A DNA stretch of 62,920 nucleotides from an uncultured Clostridium sp. (GTDB taxonomy: Bacteria; Bacillota; Clostridia; TANB77; CAG-508). The notes beneath the pieces were generated by a model that saw only the letters and a program-made list of their open reading frames with translations, ran no database searches and was not told the origin of the DNA. Positions 19,551-30,417 of this stretch are shown here, in pieces (the stretch's first letter is position 1; each line of letters starts with the position of its first letter). The position numbers and the translations under genes are program-made. The DNA is taken from contig CAKNJL010000005.1 of assembly GCA_930982035.1 (NCBI GenBank), forward strand, positions 1 through 62,920, in the 5' to 3' direction.

Positions 19551-20249
19551 ATGAAAAAATTCATAGTTATTATATTAATCCTATTAATAATATTTATAGG
19601 AATGTTTGCATATAGGCAAAATAAAATAGCACAAAATAAAAATGCCGAAGTAACAGTAGATGAAATAAATAAAATAGAAACGTACTTACAAAAAATATAT
19701 ATGTGGAAAGAAATAACAGGAGAAGCATTGCCAAGTTTTGAAAATATAAATAATGCACCAGATGTTTGGATATGGGAGGTTGTAAAAAAGAATTTAGAAG
19801 AATATGAACTATCATATGAACAATTGGAAGAAAAGAAAAAAGAAATATTTGGAGATGATTTAGAAAAGGAATTTCCTAAAGAAGGTTATGAATATATGGA
19901 GTATAATGCGGAAACAAATAAGTATTATGCTGTTGGAACAGGATTAGATAACCAAGAAGATGTATTTCTTTTAGACAAAATAGAGAAAAAAGAAAGTGGT
20001 TATACAGTTCAGATTGTAGAATTTTTAGAAGATTATTCAGAAGCATATAACACAGAACAAACTGAATATAATATCCAAATAAAAAATTTAAATGATGAAA
20101 TAATAGGAACAGTAAAAAGTACAGAGGATGAGACAAATATACAACAATTAGTAAAAGACAATATAGACAAATTTACTAAAAAAGAAGTTGAATTAAAAAC
20201 AGACTCAAATGGAAATATATATGTAACTAATGTAAAAAAAGTTGAATAA
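19551..20249 (+). CDS. Hypothetical protein with N-terminal signal/TM segment
   Basis: MKKFIVIILILLIIFIGMFAY followed by acidic hydrophilic region. Confidence 0.6.
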   Translation: MKKFIVIILILLIIFIGMFAYRQNKIAQNKNAEVTVDEINKIETYLQKIYMWKEITGEALPSFENINNAPDVWIWEVVKKNLEEYELSYEQLEEKKKEIFGDDLEKEFPKEGYEYMEYNAETNKYYAVGTGLDNQEDVFLLDKIEKKESGYTVQIVEFLEDYSEAYNTEQTEYNIQIKNLNDEIIGTVKSTEDETNIQQLVKDNIDKFTKKEVELKTDSNGNIYVTNVKKVE

Positions 20250-20353
20250 AAATATGTATTTAAATAGTCATTAAGTCAATAATGTAATCTTAGAGAGATA
20301 CATTAAAATAGTGACTATTTATTAAATTGTTTTAAGTAAAGGAAGAAGTAAAA

Positions 20354-21238
20354 ATGAATTTAGAAAAATGTGAAATATGTCCACATGAATGTGGAATTAA
20401 TAGAACAAAAAATCAAATAGGAAGATGTAAAAGTACAGATAAAATAAAAATTGCACTATATTCTATACACAGATTTGAAGAGCCATGTATCAGTGGGGAA
20501 AATGGCTCAGGAACAGTGTTTTTTTCTAATTGTAATTTAAACTGTATTTATTGCCAAAATTATGAGATTAGCCAAGAAGGTAAAGGAAAAGAAATATCAG
20601 TAGAAGAATTAGCAGACATATTTATAAAACAACAAAATAGAAAAGCAGAAAATATCAATCTAGTAACACCAACAAGCTATACACTTCAAATAATAGAAGC
20701 AATAAAAATTGCTAAAAAAAGAGGGTTAAATATACCAATTATATATAACACAAATGGATATGAAAAAGTTGAAACATTAAAATTATTAGAAGGATATGTA
20801 GATGTGTATTTGCCAGACTTAAAATATAATGATGATGAATTAGGAAAAAAATATTCTAAAGTAGACAGATATTTTGAGATAGCGGTAAAAGCAATAAAAG
20901 AAATGTACAGACAAGTAGGAAGTCCAAAGTTAGATGAAAGAGGAATGATAAAAAGTGGGCTAATGATTCGACATTTAGTATTGCCAAATAATATAGAAAA
21001 TAGCAAAAAGATTTTAAGATGGATAAAAGAAAATATAGATGAAAATGTGTATGTTGACATTATGGCACAATATTTTCCTACATATAAGGCAAAAGAAAGT
21101 AAGGAGCTAAATAGAAAACTTACAAAAGAAGAATATAAAGAAATAGAAGAATATGTGTATGACTTGAACATAAAAAATGGATATATGCAAGATTTAGGTG
21201 AGCATGAAGAAGAATATGTACCAAAATGGGAAATATAA
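20354..21238 (+). CDS. Radical SAM protein, PflA-like
   Basis: CEICPHECGINR...SNCNLNCIYCQNYEIS CxxxCxxC cluster motif. Confidence 0.82.
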   Translation: MNLEKCEICPHECGINRTKNQIGRCKSTDKIKIALYSIHRFEEPCISGENGSGTVFFSNCNLNCIYCQNYEISQEGKGKEISVEELADIFIKQQNRKAENINLVTPTSYTLQIIEAIKIAKKRGLNIPIIYNTNGYEKVETLKLLEGYVDVYLPDLKYNDDELGKKYSKVDRYFEIAVKAIKEMYRQVGSPKLDERGMIKSGLMIRHLVLPNNIENSKKILRWIKENIDENVYVDIMAQYFPTYKAKESKELNRKLTKEEYKEIEEYVYDLNIKNGYMQDLGEHEEEYVPKWEI

Positions 21239-21250
21239 GTAGGGGAAGGA

Positions 21251-22528
21251 ATGCAAATAAAAATGGACATACAAAAATATATAGAAGGATTATCAAAAGG
21301 AAAGAAAGATAACTTATCAGTAGAAAATGTGAAATTTTTTATGAATAAATTAGGAAATCCACAAGCTAAATTAAAATTTATTCATGTTACAGGGACAAAT
21401 GGAAAAGGTAGTGTAGTGGAAATGTTAAATAACATTTTAATAAAAAATAATTATAAAGTGGGAAAATTTATTTCACCACATTTAATAAAATACAATGAAA
21501 GAATCAGTGTAAATAATATAAATATAAAGGATGAAGAATTAGAAAAAATATATGAAGAGCTAGAACCAATAATTGAAACATACCAAAAAGAAATGACATT
21601 TTTTGATTTTACAACAATAACTGCATTATTATATTTCTATAAGAAGAAAGTAGATATAGTAGTAATGGAAGTAGGATTAGGAGGATTATATGATTCTACA
21701 AATGTAATTAATCCAATAATATCAATTATAAACTTGATTGGAATTGACCACACAAATATTTTAGGAAAAACATTAAAGGAAATAGCCATACAAAAAGCAG
21801 GAATAATAAAAGAAAATTCTAATACTGTATATGTATCACAGGAAAAAGTAATAGACGACATTATTGTACAGAAATGTAAAGAAAAAAATAATAAGTTATA
21901 TTTAATAGATACATCAAAGACGACAAATTTAAGATATGAAAAAGATTATGAAATATTTAATTATAAACAATATAAAAATATAGAGATTAATCTAAAAGGA
22001 AAAAAACAAATTCAAAATGCTATAATTTCTTTAGAATGCTGTGAAATTTTAGAAGAAAATGGTTTTGAATTTACAGAAAAAAAGATAAGGGAAGGATTAA
22101 AAACAGTCGTCCATAAGGGAAGATTTGAAGTAATACATAAAAATCCAACAATAATATTTGATGGAGGACATAATGCACAAGCTATAGAAAATTTAAAAGA
22201 TACAATAGATATCTATTATAAAAATGCAAAAAAGATATATGTGATGTCAATATTAAAATCAAAAGATTATAAAACTATACTAGAGGAACTAATAGAAGAT
22301 GGAAACATATATATTTTTACAAATGGGAATGATAAAAATAGGTATGCTGATAGTCATTTGATGTATGAATATTCAAAAAAATTAAATGCAAATATAGAAA
22401 TGTACGAAATGGATTTAAAAGAAGCAATACAATTTTGTAAAGAAAAAGTAGATTATGTATCTTTTATAATTGGCTCATTTTATGTTTATAATGATGTGAA
22501 AAAGATATTGTGTAACTGTTCAGACTAA
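21251..22528 (+). CDS. folC: Folylpolyglutamate/dihydrofolate synthase
   Basis: FIHVTGTNGKGSVVEML, FISPHLIKYNERI, GIDHTNILG. Confidence 0.9.
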   Translation: MQIKMDIQKYIEGLSKGKKDNLSVENVKFFMNKLGNPQAKLKFIHVTGTNGKGSVVEMLNNILIKNNYKVGKFISPHLIKYNERISVNNINIKDEELEKIYEELEPIIETYQKEMTFFDFTTITALLYFYKKKVDIVVMEVGLGGLYDSTNVINPIISIINLIGIDHTNILGKTLKEIAIQKAGIIKENSNTVYVSQEKVIDDIIVQKCKEKNNKLYLIDTSKTTNLRYEKDYEIFNYKQYKNIEINLKGKKQIQNAIISLECCEILEENGFEFTEKKIREGLKTVVHKGRFEVIHKNPTIIFDGGHNAQAIENLKDTIDIYYKNAKKIYVMSILKSKDYKTILEELIEDGNIYIFTNGNDKNRYADSHLMYEYSKKLNANIEMYEMDLKEAIQFCKEKVDYVSFIIGSFYVYNDVKKILCNCSD

Positions 22529-22671
22529 AAAATAAAAAATCCTTATTAATTATACGCTAACAGGAATATTTTTATATATGTAATATGAATTTAAAAATAT
22601 AAGTAAAATAACTTGTAAAAAGAAATGAATTTTGATATAGTAATAAAAATAATATTGGAGGTAGAAATGAA

Positions 22672-23343
22672 ATGAGAATTGTAGAACCATGGATAAAAGT
22701 AGAAAAAATTGATGGAGAAAAAATAATGAAGAGAATAGAAAGAGCTTGTAGAACTTGTTATCGTTCAGAAGGAAAGATTACAGAAGATAGCTATAAAAAA
22801 TTATTAACAAATTGTATTACAAGAGGACATGAGTCTGTATTAGAACATGAAAAAGTAACAGTTAGAATTTATAGTGATGTAGGTTCATATAAAGATTTAA
22901 CAAGACATAGATTTGCAAGTTTTGCAGTTGAATCAACAAGATATTGTAGTTATGATAAAGATAAGTATGGAAATGAAATTGCATTTATTGATCCTGTATA
23001 TATGGAAGATAAAGAAATATATGAAATATGGAAAAAAACAATGCAAGAAATAGAAAATGGATATATAAAAATGAAACAATTAGGCGCTACAACAGATATG
23101 TGTAGAGAAATATTACCACATTCAACAGCAGCAGAATATACAGTGACAGCAAATATAAGAGAGTGGAAACATATTCTTAGTTTAAGAACAACAAAACATG
23201 TACATCCGTCTATTAGACAAGTATTAATTCCTTTATTAAAATATTTTAAAGAAGAGATGCCTGAAATATTTGCAGATATAGAATATGATGAAGATTTTAA
23301 ACCTGAATATTATGCTAAATTATCCGTAGAAGATGAGGTGTAA
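22672..23343 (+). CDS. thyX: FAD-dependent thymidylate synthase
   Basis: ThyX motif RHRFASFAVESTRY; EVTV-like HESVLEHEKVTVRI. Confidence 0.92.
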   Translation: MRIVEPWIKVEKIDGEKIMKRIERACRTCYRSEGKITEDSYKKLLTNCITRGHESVLEHEKVTVRIYSDVGSYKDLTRHRFASFAVESTRYCSYDKDKYGNEIAFIDPVYMEDKEIYEIWKKTMQEIENGYIKMKQLGATTDMCREILPHSTAAEYTVTANIREWKHILSLRTTKHVHPSIRQVLIPLLKYFKEEMPEIFADIEYDEDFKPEYYAKLSVEDEV

Positions 23344-24235
23344 AATTAATTTGATAGATTTACATATACATAGTACATATTCTGATGGTAGTTATACTGT
23401 AAAGGAAATTCTAAAAGAAGCTGAGAATAAAAAATTAGAATATATATCAATTACTGATCATGATTGTGTGGATGCATATAATGAATTAAGTAATATTGAT
23501 GTAAAAAATTACTATAAAGGAAAAATTATAGTAGGATGTGAGTTTAAATGTTATTTAGAATCCTTTGACATACCTATTGAAATCTTAGGATATGGATTAG
23601 ATTTAAATATAATAAAAGCATATCTTAAGAAGAATGATATCATGAAGGTACAAAGAAAATATTTAGAGTATTTAAAAGAGCAAGGAAAGAAAATAGGTTT
23701 AATTTTTGATACAAATTTAAAACTTACAGACAAGCATTGTTATGCATCTGCGGTTTTCCAGGAAGAATTATTAAAATATCATGAAAATAAAGAGATAATG
23801 AGAAAAAATAATATATCATTACAACCTAATTTTTATAGAGCAGAGCAATGTAATAAAAATAGTATATTTTACATAGATGAAAATAAGAATTCTATAAGTA
23901 TAGGAAAATTACTAGAAAAAATCCATGAAGCAAAAGGACTTGCATTTTTAGCACACCCATACATATACCCTATTGACGATACAGAAGAAATGGTAGAATA
24001 TGTGGCTAAAAAATACAAATTAGATGGTATTGAATGTTATTATTCTACTTTTTCAGAAAAGCAAAAACAAGCAATGATAAATTGTACGCAAAAGTATAAT
24101 TTATATATATCAGGAGGGACAGATTTTCATGGGATTTCAAAACCTGATATAGAAGTTGGAACCGGAAGAGGAAATTTTTATATAAAAAAAGAAGTTATAT
24201 CAGATTGGATAAATAAAATTAATAAATTTGTATAG
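23333..24235 (+). CDS. PHP-domain phosphoesterase
   Basis: IDLHIHSTYSDGSYTVKEIL, ITDHDCVDAY, AHPYIYP, GGTDFHG. Confidence 0.85.
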   Translation: MRCKINLIDLHIHSTYSDGSYTVKEILKEAENKKLEYISITDHDCVDAYNELSNIDVKNYYKGKIIVGCEFKCYLESFDIPIEILGYGLDLNIIKAYLKKNDIMKVQRKYLEYLKEQGKKIGLIFDTNLKLTDKHCYASAVFQEELLKYHENKEIMRKNNISLQPNFYRAEQCNKNSIFYIDENKNSISIGKLLEKIHEAKGLAFLAHPYIYPIDDTEEMVEYVAKKYKLDGIECYYSTFSEKQKQAMINCTQKYNLYISGGTDFHGISKPDIEVGTGRGNFYIKKEVISDWINKINKFV

Positions 24236-24265
24236 AGAAGAATAAAACGAAAGGAATAAGAAAAA

Positions 24266-24751
24266 ATGTTAAGTATCATAGTAGCAAAAGCAAAAAATAA
24301 TGTAATAGGAAAAGATAATAAATTATTATGGCATATATCAGATGACCTAAAAAGATTCAAAAAATTGACAACAGGACATACAATTATAATGGGAAGAAAA
24401 ACATTTGAATCATTAGGAAGAGTATTACCAAATAGAAAACATATAGTATTTACACAAAATCCAGATTTTAAAATAAATGATGAAAATGTACAAATAGTAC
24501 ATTCTATGTTAGAAATCCAAGAATATATAGAAAGTAAAGAAGAAGTATTTGTAATTGGGGGAGCAATGATATATAATCTGTTAATGCCATATGTACAAAA
24601 AATGTATGTAACAGAAATAGACAAAGAATTTGACGGAGATACATTCTTTCCTAGAATTAATGAAGAAGTATGGAAAGAAGTTGAAAGAGAAAAAGGACCA
24701 GAAGATGGAGAAAATCATTTTAAATATGAATATGTAATTTATGAACGTTAG
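24266..24751 (+). CDS. folA: Dihydrofolate reductase
   Basis: LSIIVAKAKNNVIGKDNKLLWHISDDLKRFKKLTTGHTIIMGRKTFESLGRVLPNRKHIV. Confidence 0.93.
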   Translation: MLSIIVAKAKNNVIGKDNKLLWHISDDLKRFKKLTTGHTIIMGRKTFESLGRVLPNRKHIVFTQNPDFKINDENVQIVHSMLEIQEYIESKEEVFVIGGAMIYNLLMPYVQKMYVTEIDKEFDGDTFFPRINEEVWKEVEREKGPEDGENHFKYEYVIYER

Positions 24752-24792
24752 GGACGTGTCAAATCATTTTGAAATGATTTGACACGTCCCTA
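24749..24792. repeat. GGGACGTG perfect palindrome overlapping the folA stop codon
   Basis: tagggacgtgtcaaatcattt-tg-aaatgatttgacacgtcccta, 21-bp arms. Confidence 0.85.
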
Positions 24793-24839
24793 TTTGATTA
24801 AAAAGTTCGTTTTTGGTTACACTAAGTCATGAAAGGATG

Positions 24840-25847
24840 ATGATTTATATGTTTAAACCAAAGGCTATTTATTTTGAAAAAGATATTGTAAATTATGAAC
24901 TTGGAAAAGATTTGATGGAAAAATACAAAGATGTTCCAAAAGTGGAGATAGAAAATCACAATAATATAGAAGAGATGAGAAAAAAGTCAAATAAAGAATT
25001 TATGGATATGAAACGAAATTTAATTATTGGTATTAGAAAAACCCATAAATTTGTGCCAAACCATAAAACTTCTGATTTTTTGGTACCATATACGTCATCA
25101 GGTTGTACAGCAGGTTGTATGTATTGTTATTTAGTATGTAATTATAACAAATGTGCATATTTAAGATTATTTGTCAATAGAGAAAAAATGTTGGAAAAAA
25201 TTATAAAGACAGCCGAAACTAGTGAGAAAGAATTGACTTTTGAAATAGGGAGCAATAGTGATTTGATATTAGAAAATACTATTACAAATAATCTTGTTTG
25301 GACAATTGAAAATTTTAAAGATACGAAAAAAGGTTATTTAACTTTGCCGACAAAATTTTCTATGGTAGATAGTATATTGAATTTAGAACATAATGGAAAA
25401 GTTATTATTAGAATGAGTGTGAATCCTAAAGAAATTATTAATCGCGTAGAATTTGGAACTTCTAGATTAGAAGAAAGAATAGAGGCAATTAATAAATTAA
25501 GTGAAGCTGGATATAAAGTGGGAATTCTAATTGCACCAGTAATTATGGTAGAAAATTGGAAAGAATTATATAAAGAATTAATCATAGAATTAGATAATAA
25601 ACTTTCTAAAAAAACAAAGCAACAAGTATTTTTTGAAATTATTTTTATGACATATAGTTTTGTGCATACTAAAATTAATGAAGAAGCTTTTCCAAATGCC
25701 ATTCAGATTTATGATAAAGATAAAATGCAGGGGAGAGGGAAAGGAAAATATATGTATAAAAATGATTTGAGGGAGGATGGAAAAAAGTTTTTTATTGAAG
25801 AGATGAGTAAATATTTTAAAGATAACTCTATAGAGTATATTGTATAA
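24840..25847 (+). CDS. splB: Spore photoproduct lyase
   Basis: FLVPYTSSGCTAGCMYCYLVCNYNKCAYLRLFVN; CxxxCxxC radical SAM motif. Confidence 0.88.
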   Translation: MIYMFKPKAIYFEKDIVNYELGKDLMEKYKDVPKVEIENHNNIEEMRKKSNKEFMDMKRNLIIGIRKTHKFVPNHKTSDFLVPYTSSGCTAGCMYCYLVCNYNKCAYLRLFVNREKMLEKIIKTAETSEKELTFEIGSNSDLILENTITNNLVWTIENFKDTKKGYLTLPTKFSMVDSILNLEHNGKVIIRMSVNPKEIINRVEFGTSRLEERIEAINKLSEAGYKVGILIAPVIMVENWKELYKELIIELDNKLSKKTKQQVFFEIIFMTYSFVHTKINEEAFPNAIQIYDKDKMQGRGKGKYMYKNDLREDGKKFFIEEMSKYFKDNSIEYIV

Positions 25848-25947
25848 TTTATTATATAATAATAAAATTTTCCTTCAACTTTTAAAATTGATGTGATATA
25901 ATATCCAAAAAAGGAAAGAATAACAAAAAAATAAATATGATAATAGA

Positions 25948-26003
25948 AGGTCCGTCCCCTTAATCCCTAAAAACAGGGATTGAAGGACCGTCCCCAAATC
26001 CCG
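25948..26003. repeat. GGGGACGGTCC palindromic element
   Basis: ggtccgtccccttaatccctaaaaacagggattgaaggaccgtccccaaatccc. Confidence 0.8.
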
Positions 26004-26018
26004 GAAGGAGTTGTTATT

Positions 26019-26720
26019 ATGTCATATATAGAATTTAAAAATGTTTGTAAAGAATATAAAATGGGAGAAATTACAATAAAAGCATTAGATAACACAAACT
26101 TTTCAATAGAAAAAGGAGAATTAGTAGTTATTGTAGGTCCTTCTGGAGCTGGAAAAACGACAGCATTAAATATATTAGGTGGCATGGATAGTGTGACTTC
26201 AGGAGATGTGATTGTTGACGGAAAAAATGTAGCAAAATTAAAAAATAAAGAATTAATTAAATATAGAAGAGAAGATATTGGATTTGTATTTCAATTCTAT
26301 AATTTAGTACAAAACTTAACAGCAATTGAAAATGTTGAACTTGCTACACAAATTTGTAAAGACTCTTTAAGTCCAGATGAGGTTATGGAAAAAGTAGGGT
26401 TATCTGATAGAAAAAAGAATTTTCCATCACAATTATCAGGTGGAGAGCAACAAAGAGTTGCAATTGCAAGGGCTATTGCTAAAAATCCAAAACTATTATT
26501 ATGTGATGAACCAACAGGTGCGTTAGATTATAAAACAGGTAAGCAAATACTAAAATTATTGCAAGATACTGCTAGAAAGGAAAAAATGACAGTTATTATA
26601 ATTACTCATAATGGAGCAATTGCACCTATGGCTGATAAAATTATTAGATTTAAAAATGGAACGGCAGAAAGTATTGAGATAAATGAAAAACCAATTCCAG
26701 TAGAAAATATAGAATGGTAG
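26019..26720 (+). CDS. ABC transporter ATP-binding protein (MacB/LolD type)
   Basis: [46 protein letters not shown]. Confidence 0.95.
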   Translation: MSYIEFKNVCKEYKMGEITIKALDNTNFSIEKGELVVIVGPSGAGKTTALNILGGMDSVTSGDVIVDGKNVAKLKNKELIKYRREDIGFVFQFYNLVQNLTAIENVELATQICKDSLSPDEVMEKVGLSDRKKNFPSQLSGGEQQRVAIARAIAKNPKLLLCDEPTGALDYKTGKQILKLLQDTARKEKMTVIIITHNGAIAPMADKIIRFKNGTAESIEINEKPIPVENIEW

Positions 26721-26727
26721 GTGGAAC

Positions 26728-26810
26728 ATTGGGTGTCCATTGGGGACGTTTCCGTTTGGACATTTTCTGAAAAATGTCCAAACGGAAACGTCCCCAATGG
26801 ACATCCAATG
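26728..26810. repeat. 83-bp near-perfect GGGGACG palindrome between ABC genes
   Basis: cattgggtgtccattggggacgtttccgtttggacattt / aaatgtccaaacggaaacgtccccaatggacatccaatg, one mismatch per about 39-bp arm. Confidence 0.88.
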
Positions 26811-26832
26811 ACAAACTTTGGAGGTGATACAA

Positions 26833-29800
26833 ATGAAGGTTAAAAGGGCTTTGTTAAAAGATACATTCAAAGAAATCGTAAAATCATATAAAAGATTCAT
26901 ATCCATATTACTTATGGCTTTATTAGGTGTTGGTTTTTTTGCAGGATTGAGAGCTTCTTCACCAGATATGGTTGATTCTATTGATACATATTACAAAAAC
27001 CAGAATGTATATGATATAGAAATAATGTCTACATTAGGTTTAACAAATGATGATATTAATGCATTATCAAATATAGAGAATGTAGAAAATGTTTATGGAA
27101 CATACAGTAGAGATGGTACAATAAAGACAAGTGATAAAGAAATAGTTTCCAAAATTTTATGTGTAGATGATGTTAACAAGCCTGTATTAGTAGAAGGTAG
27201 TATGCCGGAAAATGTAGATGAATGTGTTGTAGAGCAAAAATTTCTTAAAGATACAGGGAAATCAATAGGTGATACTATAGAGATTGAGCCAGAAAAGACG
27301 GAGGGAGAAGAGGAAGAGTTCCTAAAGAATAAAAGTTTAAAAATTGTAGGTGTTGTACAAAGTCCTTTATATATATCAAGAGAAAGAGGAAGTACAAAGT
27401 TAGGAACAGGTGTAATCAATTATTATATATATATAAATAAAGAAAATGTTAATTCAGAAATATATACAGAAATATATATAACATTGGAAAATACAGAAAA
27501 ATATCAAACTGCTAGTAATAAATATGAAGATTATGTGGAAGAGACTAAAAATAAGATAGAAGAGATAAAAGAAGAAAGAGAAAACGCAAGATATCAAGAA
27601 CTAATTGATGAAGCAAATCAAGAGATAGCAAAAGCTGAGGAAGAGTTTAATACAGAAAAACAAAATGGAGAGACACAAATTCAGGATGCAGAGAATAAAA
27701 TCAATGAGGGAAAAGCACAAATAGCAAGTGCTGAATCTGAAATTAGTAGTAATGAAACAAAGGCTAAAAAAGAATTTGCAAATGCGGAAGTACAAATAGA
27801 AAATGGTAAAACAGAGATTGCTAAAAATGCGCTTAGACTAAATAATCAAAAAATAGAAGCAGAAAAAGGATTTGCACAAGCAGAGGAGCAAAAAGCCGGA
27901 TTGCAAAGTACATTAGATAATATTAATAATGCAATTAAAATAACAGATAATTCTATAGCTGAAAAGCAAGCACAATTAGAAACAGCAGAGACAGATGAGG
28001 AAATTGCAACTATTAATCAAGAAATTGCACAGTTACAAGCAACTAAGCAAGTATATGAAAATAATAGGCAATCAGTACAAGCAGGAATAACAGAGATAGA
28101 TAATCAAATAGCAAGTGGAAGAGCGGAATTGCAAAATGCAGAAGCACAGATTAATAATGCAAAAAGTGAATTAGCCAAAAAAGAAGCTACATTAAAGCAA
28201 ACCAAAAGTAAAACAAATACACAAATTGCAAATGCAAAAAAAGAATTGGAATCTTCAAAACAAGAGATAGCAAATGCGGAGGCAGAATTAGAAAAGTCAA
28301 GAGCAGAATTTAATAGTAAAATAGAGGAAGCAGAAGGCAAATTAATAGATGCAAAAGAAAAAGTATCGGAAATTGAAAAGGCTAAGTGGTACATATTAGA
28401 CAGAGAACAAAATGCAGGATATAGCAGTTATATACAAGATACGGAAAGTATAGAAAATCTTAGTGTTGTATTTCCAATCGTATTTTTTGCAATTGCTACA
28501 TTAGTATCGTTAACATCAATGACCAGAATGGTAGAAGAGCAAAGGCAAGAGATAGGAACTTTAAAAGCATTAGGATATAATAAATTTCACATCATGTTAA
28601 AATACCTGATTTATTCAAGTCTTGCATGTATAGTTGGTGGCGTAATAGGAATGAATATAGGATTTCAACTATTACCTAGAATTATATGGGATATGTATGA
28701 AATGATGTATACATTACCAGAATTTATTGTATCATTCAACCATCAGTATTCTTCATTAGGACTAGGATTAATATATATTTGCATTGTAGGAGCAACTTTA
28801 TATACAATATTAAGAGAAGTAAAAGAAACACCAGCAAACTTATTAAGACCAAAAGCACCTAAATATGGAAAAAGAGTTTTATTAGAAAGAATCAACTTTA
28901 TATGGAAAAGATTAAAATTTTCTCATAAAGTTACAGTAAGAAATATATTTAGATACAAAAAAAGATTTCTAATGACAATTATCGGTATTATGGGATGTAC
29001 TTCATTAATACTTGCGGGATTTGGTTTAAAGGATTCTATATCTTCAATATTACCAAATCAATATGAAGATATATTTGACTATGATATTATGGTAAGTTTA
29101 AAAACATCATTATCTGCTGAACAAAAAAATAGTTATACAGAAGAACTACGACAGAAAGAAGAAATTAATGATATATTAGAGACATATATGGAATCAGGAA
29201 CAGCAGGAAAAGATGATAAAAGTGAAACAGTTCAAATTGTTGTACCAAATGATAAAAATGAAATCGATAAAATGATAAAACTAAGAGATGTAAAGACAAA
29301 AGAAAAATTTGAATTGTCAGAGGAAGGAATTATTATAACAGATAAATTGGCTGAATTAATAGGAGCAAAAGTAGGTGATACAATAAAAGTAACTACAAAT
29401 GATGATATAGAAAAAGAAATAAAAATTGTAGGAATTACAGAGAACTATATTAGTCATTATGTATATATGTCAAAAGAATTATATCAGCAAATTTATGGAG
29501 AAGAATATAGTACAAATGTATTATTAATTCAAGATAATGATTTAACAGAAGAACAAGAAGAAACAGTAATGCAAGAAATGGTAGCTAAAAATGAAGTATC
29601 AACAGTAACTTTAACAAAAACTACAATGAAAACACTAGATGATACAATGAATTCTTTAAATTATGTAGTTGTGATTTTGATTGTATCAGCAGGTCTATTG
29701 GCATTTGTAGTGTTGTATAATTTATCAAATGTTAATATTAGTGAAAGAATAAGAGAGTTAGCAACAATAAAAGTATTGGGATTTTATGATAGGGAAGTAT

Positions 29801-30057
29801 ATGATTATATTACTAGAGAAACAATTATTTTAACATTAATAGGTATAGTATTGGGGTTAGTTGCTGGATATTTCTTGAATTTCTATATATTAGGAACTTG
29901 TGAAATTAATATGTTGAGATTTGAAAAAGTTATTCATCCAATAAGTTATGTATATGCTGTAGCAATTACATTAGTATTTTCAATTATTGTTAATATTGTT
30001 ACATATTTTGCACTAAAGAAAATTGATATGATAGGAAGTTTGAAAAGTGTAGAATAA
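26833..30057 (+). CDS. ABC transporter permease, FtsX-like, with large periplasmic-type coiled-coil insertion
   Basis: N-terminal TM, long Ala/Glu/Gln-rich coiled coil (about aa 250-520), two FtsX-type TM blocks. Confidence 0.88.
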   Translation: MKVKRALLKDTFKEIVKSYKRFISILLMALLGVGFFAGLRASSPDMVDSIDTYYKNQNVYDIEIMSTLGLTNDDINALSNIENVENVYGTYSRDGTIKTSDKEIVSKILCVDDVNKPVLVEGSMPENVDECVVEQKFLKDTGKSIGDTIEIEPEKTEGEEEEFLKNKSLKIVGVVQSPLYISRERGSTKLGTGVINYYIYINKENVNSEIYTEIYITLENTEKYQTASNKYEDYVEETKNKIEEIKEERENARYQELIDEANQEIAKAEEEFNTEKQNGETQIQDAENKINEGKAQIASAESEISSNETKAKKEFANAEVQIENGKTEIAKNALRLNNQKIEAEKGFAQAEEQKAGLQSTLDNINNAIKITDNSIAEKQAQLETAETDEEIATINQEIAQLQATKQVYENNRQSVQAGITEIDNQIASGRAELQNAEAQINNAKSELAKKEATLKQTKSKTNTQIANAKKELESSKQEIANAEAELEKSRAEFNSKIEEAEGKLIDAKEKVSEIEKAKWYILDREQNAGYSSYIQDTESIENLSVVFPIVFFAIATLVSLTSMTRMVEEQRQEIGTLKALGYNKFHIMLKYLIYSSLACIVGGVIGMNIGFQLLPRIIWDMYEMMYTLPEFIVSFNHQYSSLGLGLIYICIVGATLYTILREVKETPANLLRPKAPKYGKRVLLERINFIWKRLKFSHKVTVRNIFRYKKRFLMTIIGIMGCTSLILAGFGLKDSISSILPNQYEDIFDYDIMVSLKTSLSAEQKNSYTEELRQKEEINDILETYMESGTAGKDDKSETVQIVVPNDKNEIDKMIKLRDVKTKEKFELSEEGIIITDKLAELIGAKVGDTIKVTTNDDIEKEIKIVGITENYISHYVYMSKELYQQIYGEEYSTNVLLIQDNDLTEEQEETVMQEMVAKNEVSTVTLTKTTMKTLDDTMNSLNYVVVILIVSAGLLAFVVLYNLSNVNISERIRELATIKVLGFYDREVYDYITRETIILTLIGIVLGLVAGYFLNFYILGTCEINMLRFEKVIHPISYVYAVAITLVFSIIVNIVTYFALKKIDMIGSLKSVE

Positions 30058-30131
30058 TATTATAAATAAAAATCCCCAGAGAAGGACTGTAAAAGTCATC
30101 TACTGGGGAAAAACAACGGTAAAATCTTTTT

Positions 30132-30290
30132 TTATTTATTTACAGAAGTTACCGTTATGGTCGGAAGTATTCGTTCTTTGCTTTTTTTGCAAAAAGCACA
30201 GTCGTTAATTACCTGACCATATTTGTTTTTGAGTTGATGCCCAGGGCATCTTCTTTCATCGCCCAGAGGGCATTTTGCTCCAGAAAACAT
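30132..30290 (-). CDS. Small Cys-rich protein, 52 aa (MFSGAKCPLGDERRCPGHQLKNKYGQVINDCAFCKKSKERILPTITVTSVNK)
   Basis: Manual translation; RBS aaaggag; below ORF track cut-off. Confidence 0.6.
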   Translation of the reverse strand: MFSGAKCPLGDERRCPGHQLKNKYGQVINDCAFCKKSKERILPTITVTSVNK

Positions 30291-30417
30291 ATACTGTTTT
30301 CTCCTTTCTAAATGTGTAAGTATTTACGAGCTACAATTTTATTATACAACTTTTTATGTAAAATGTCAAAAATAACATTCAATAAAAATTCTCATATAAT
30401 ATATAGGGGGGATTTTT

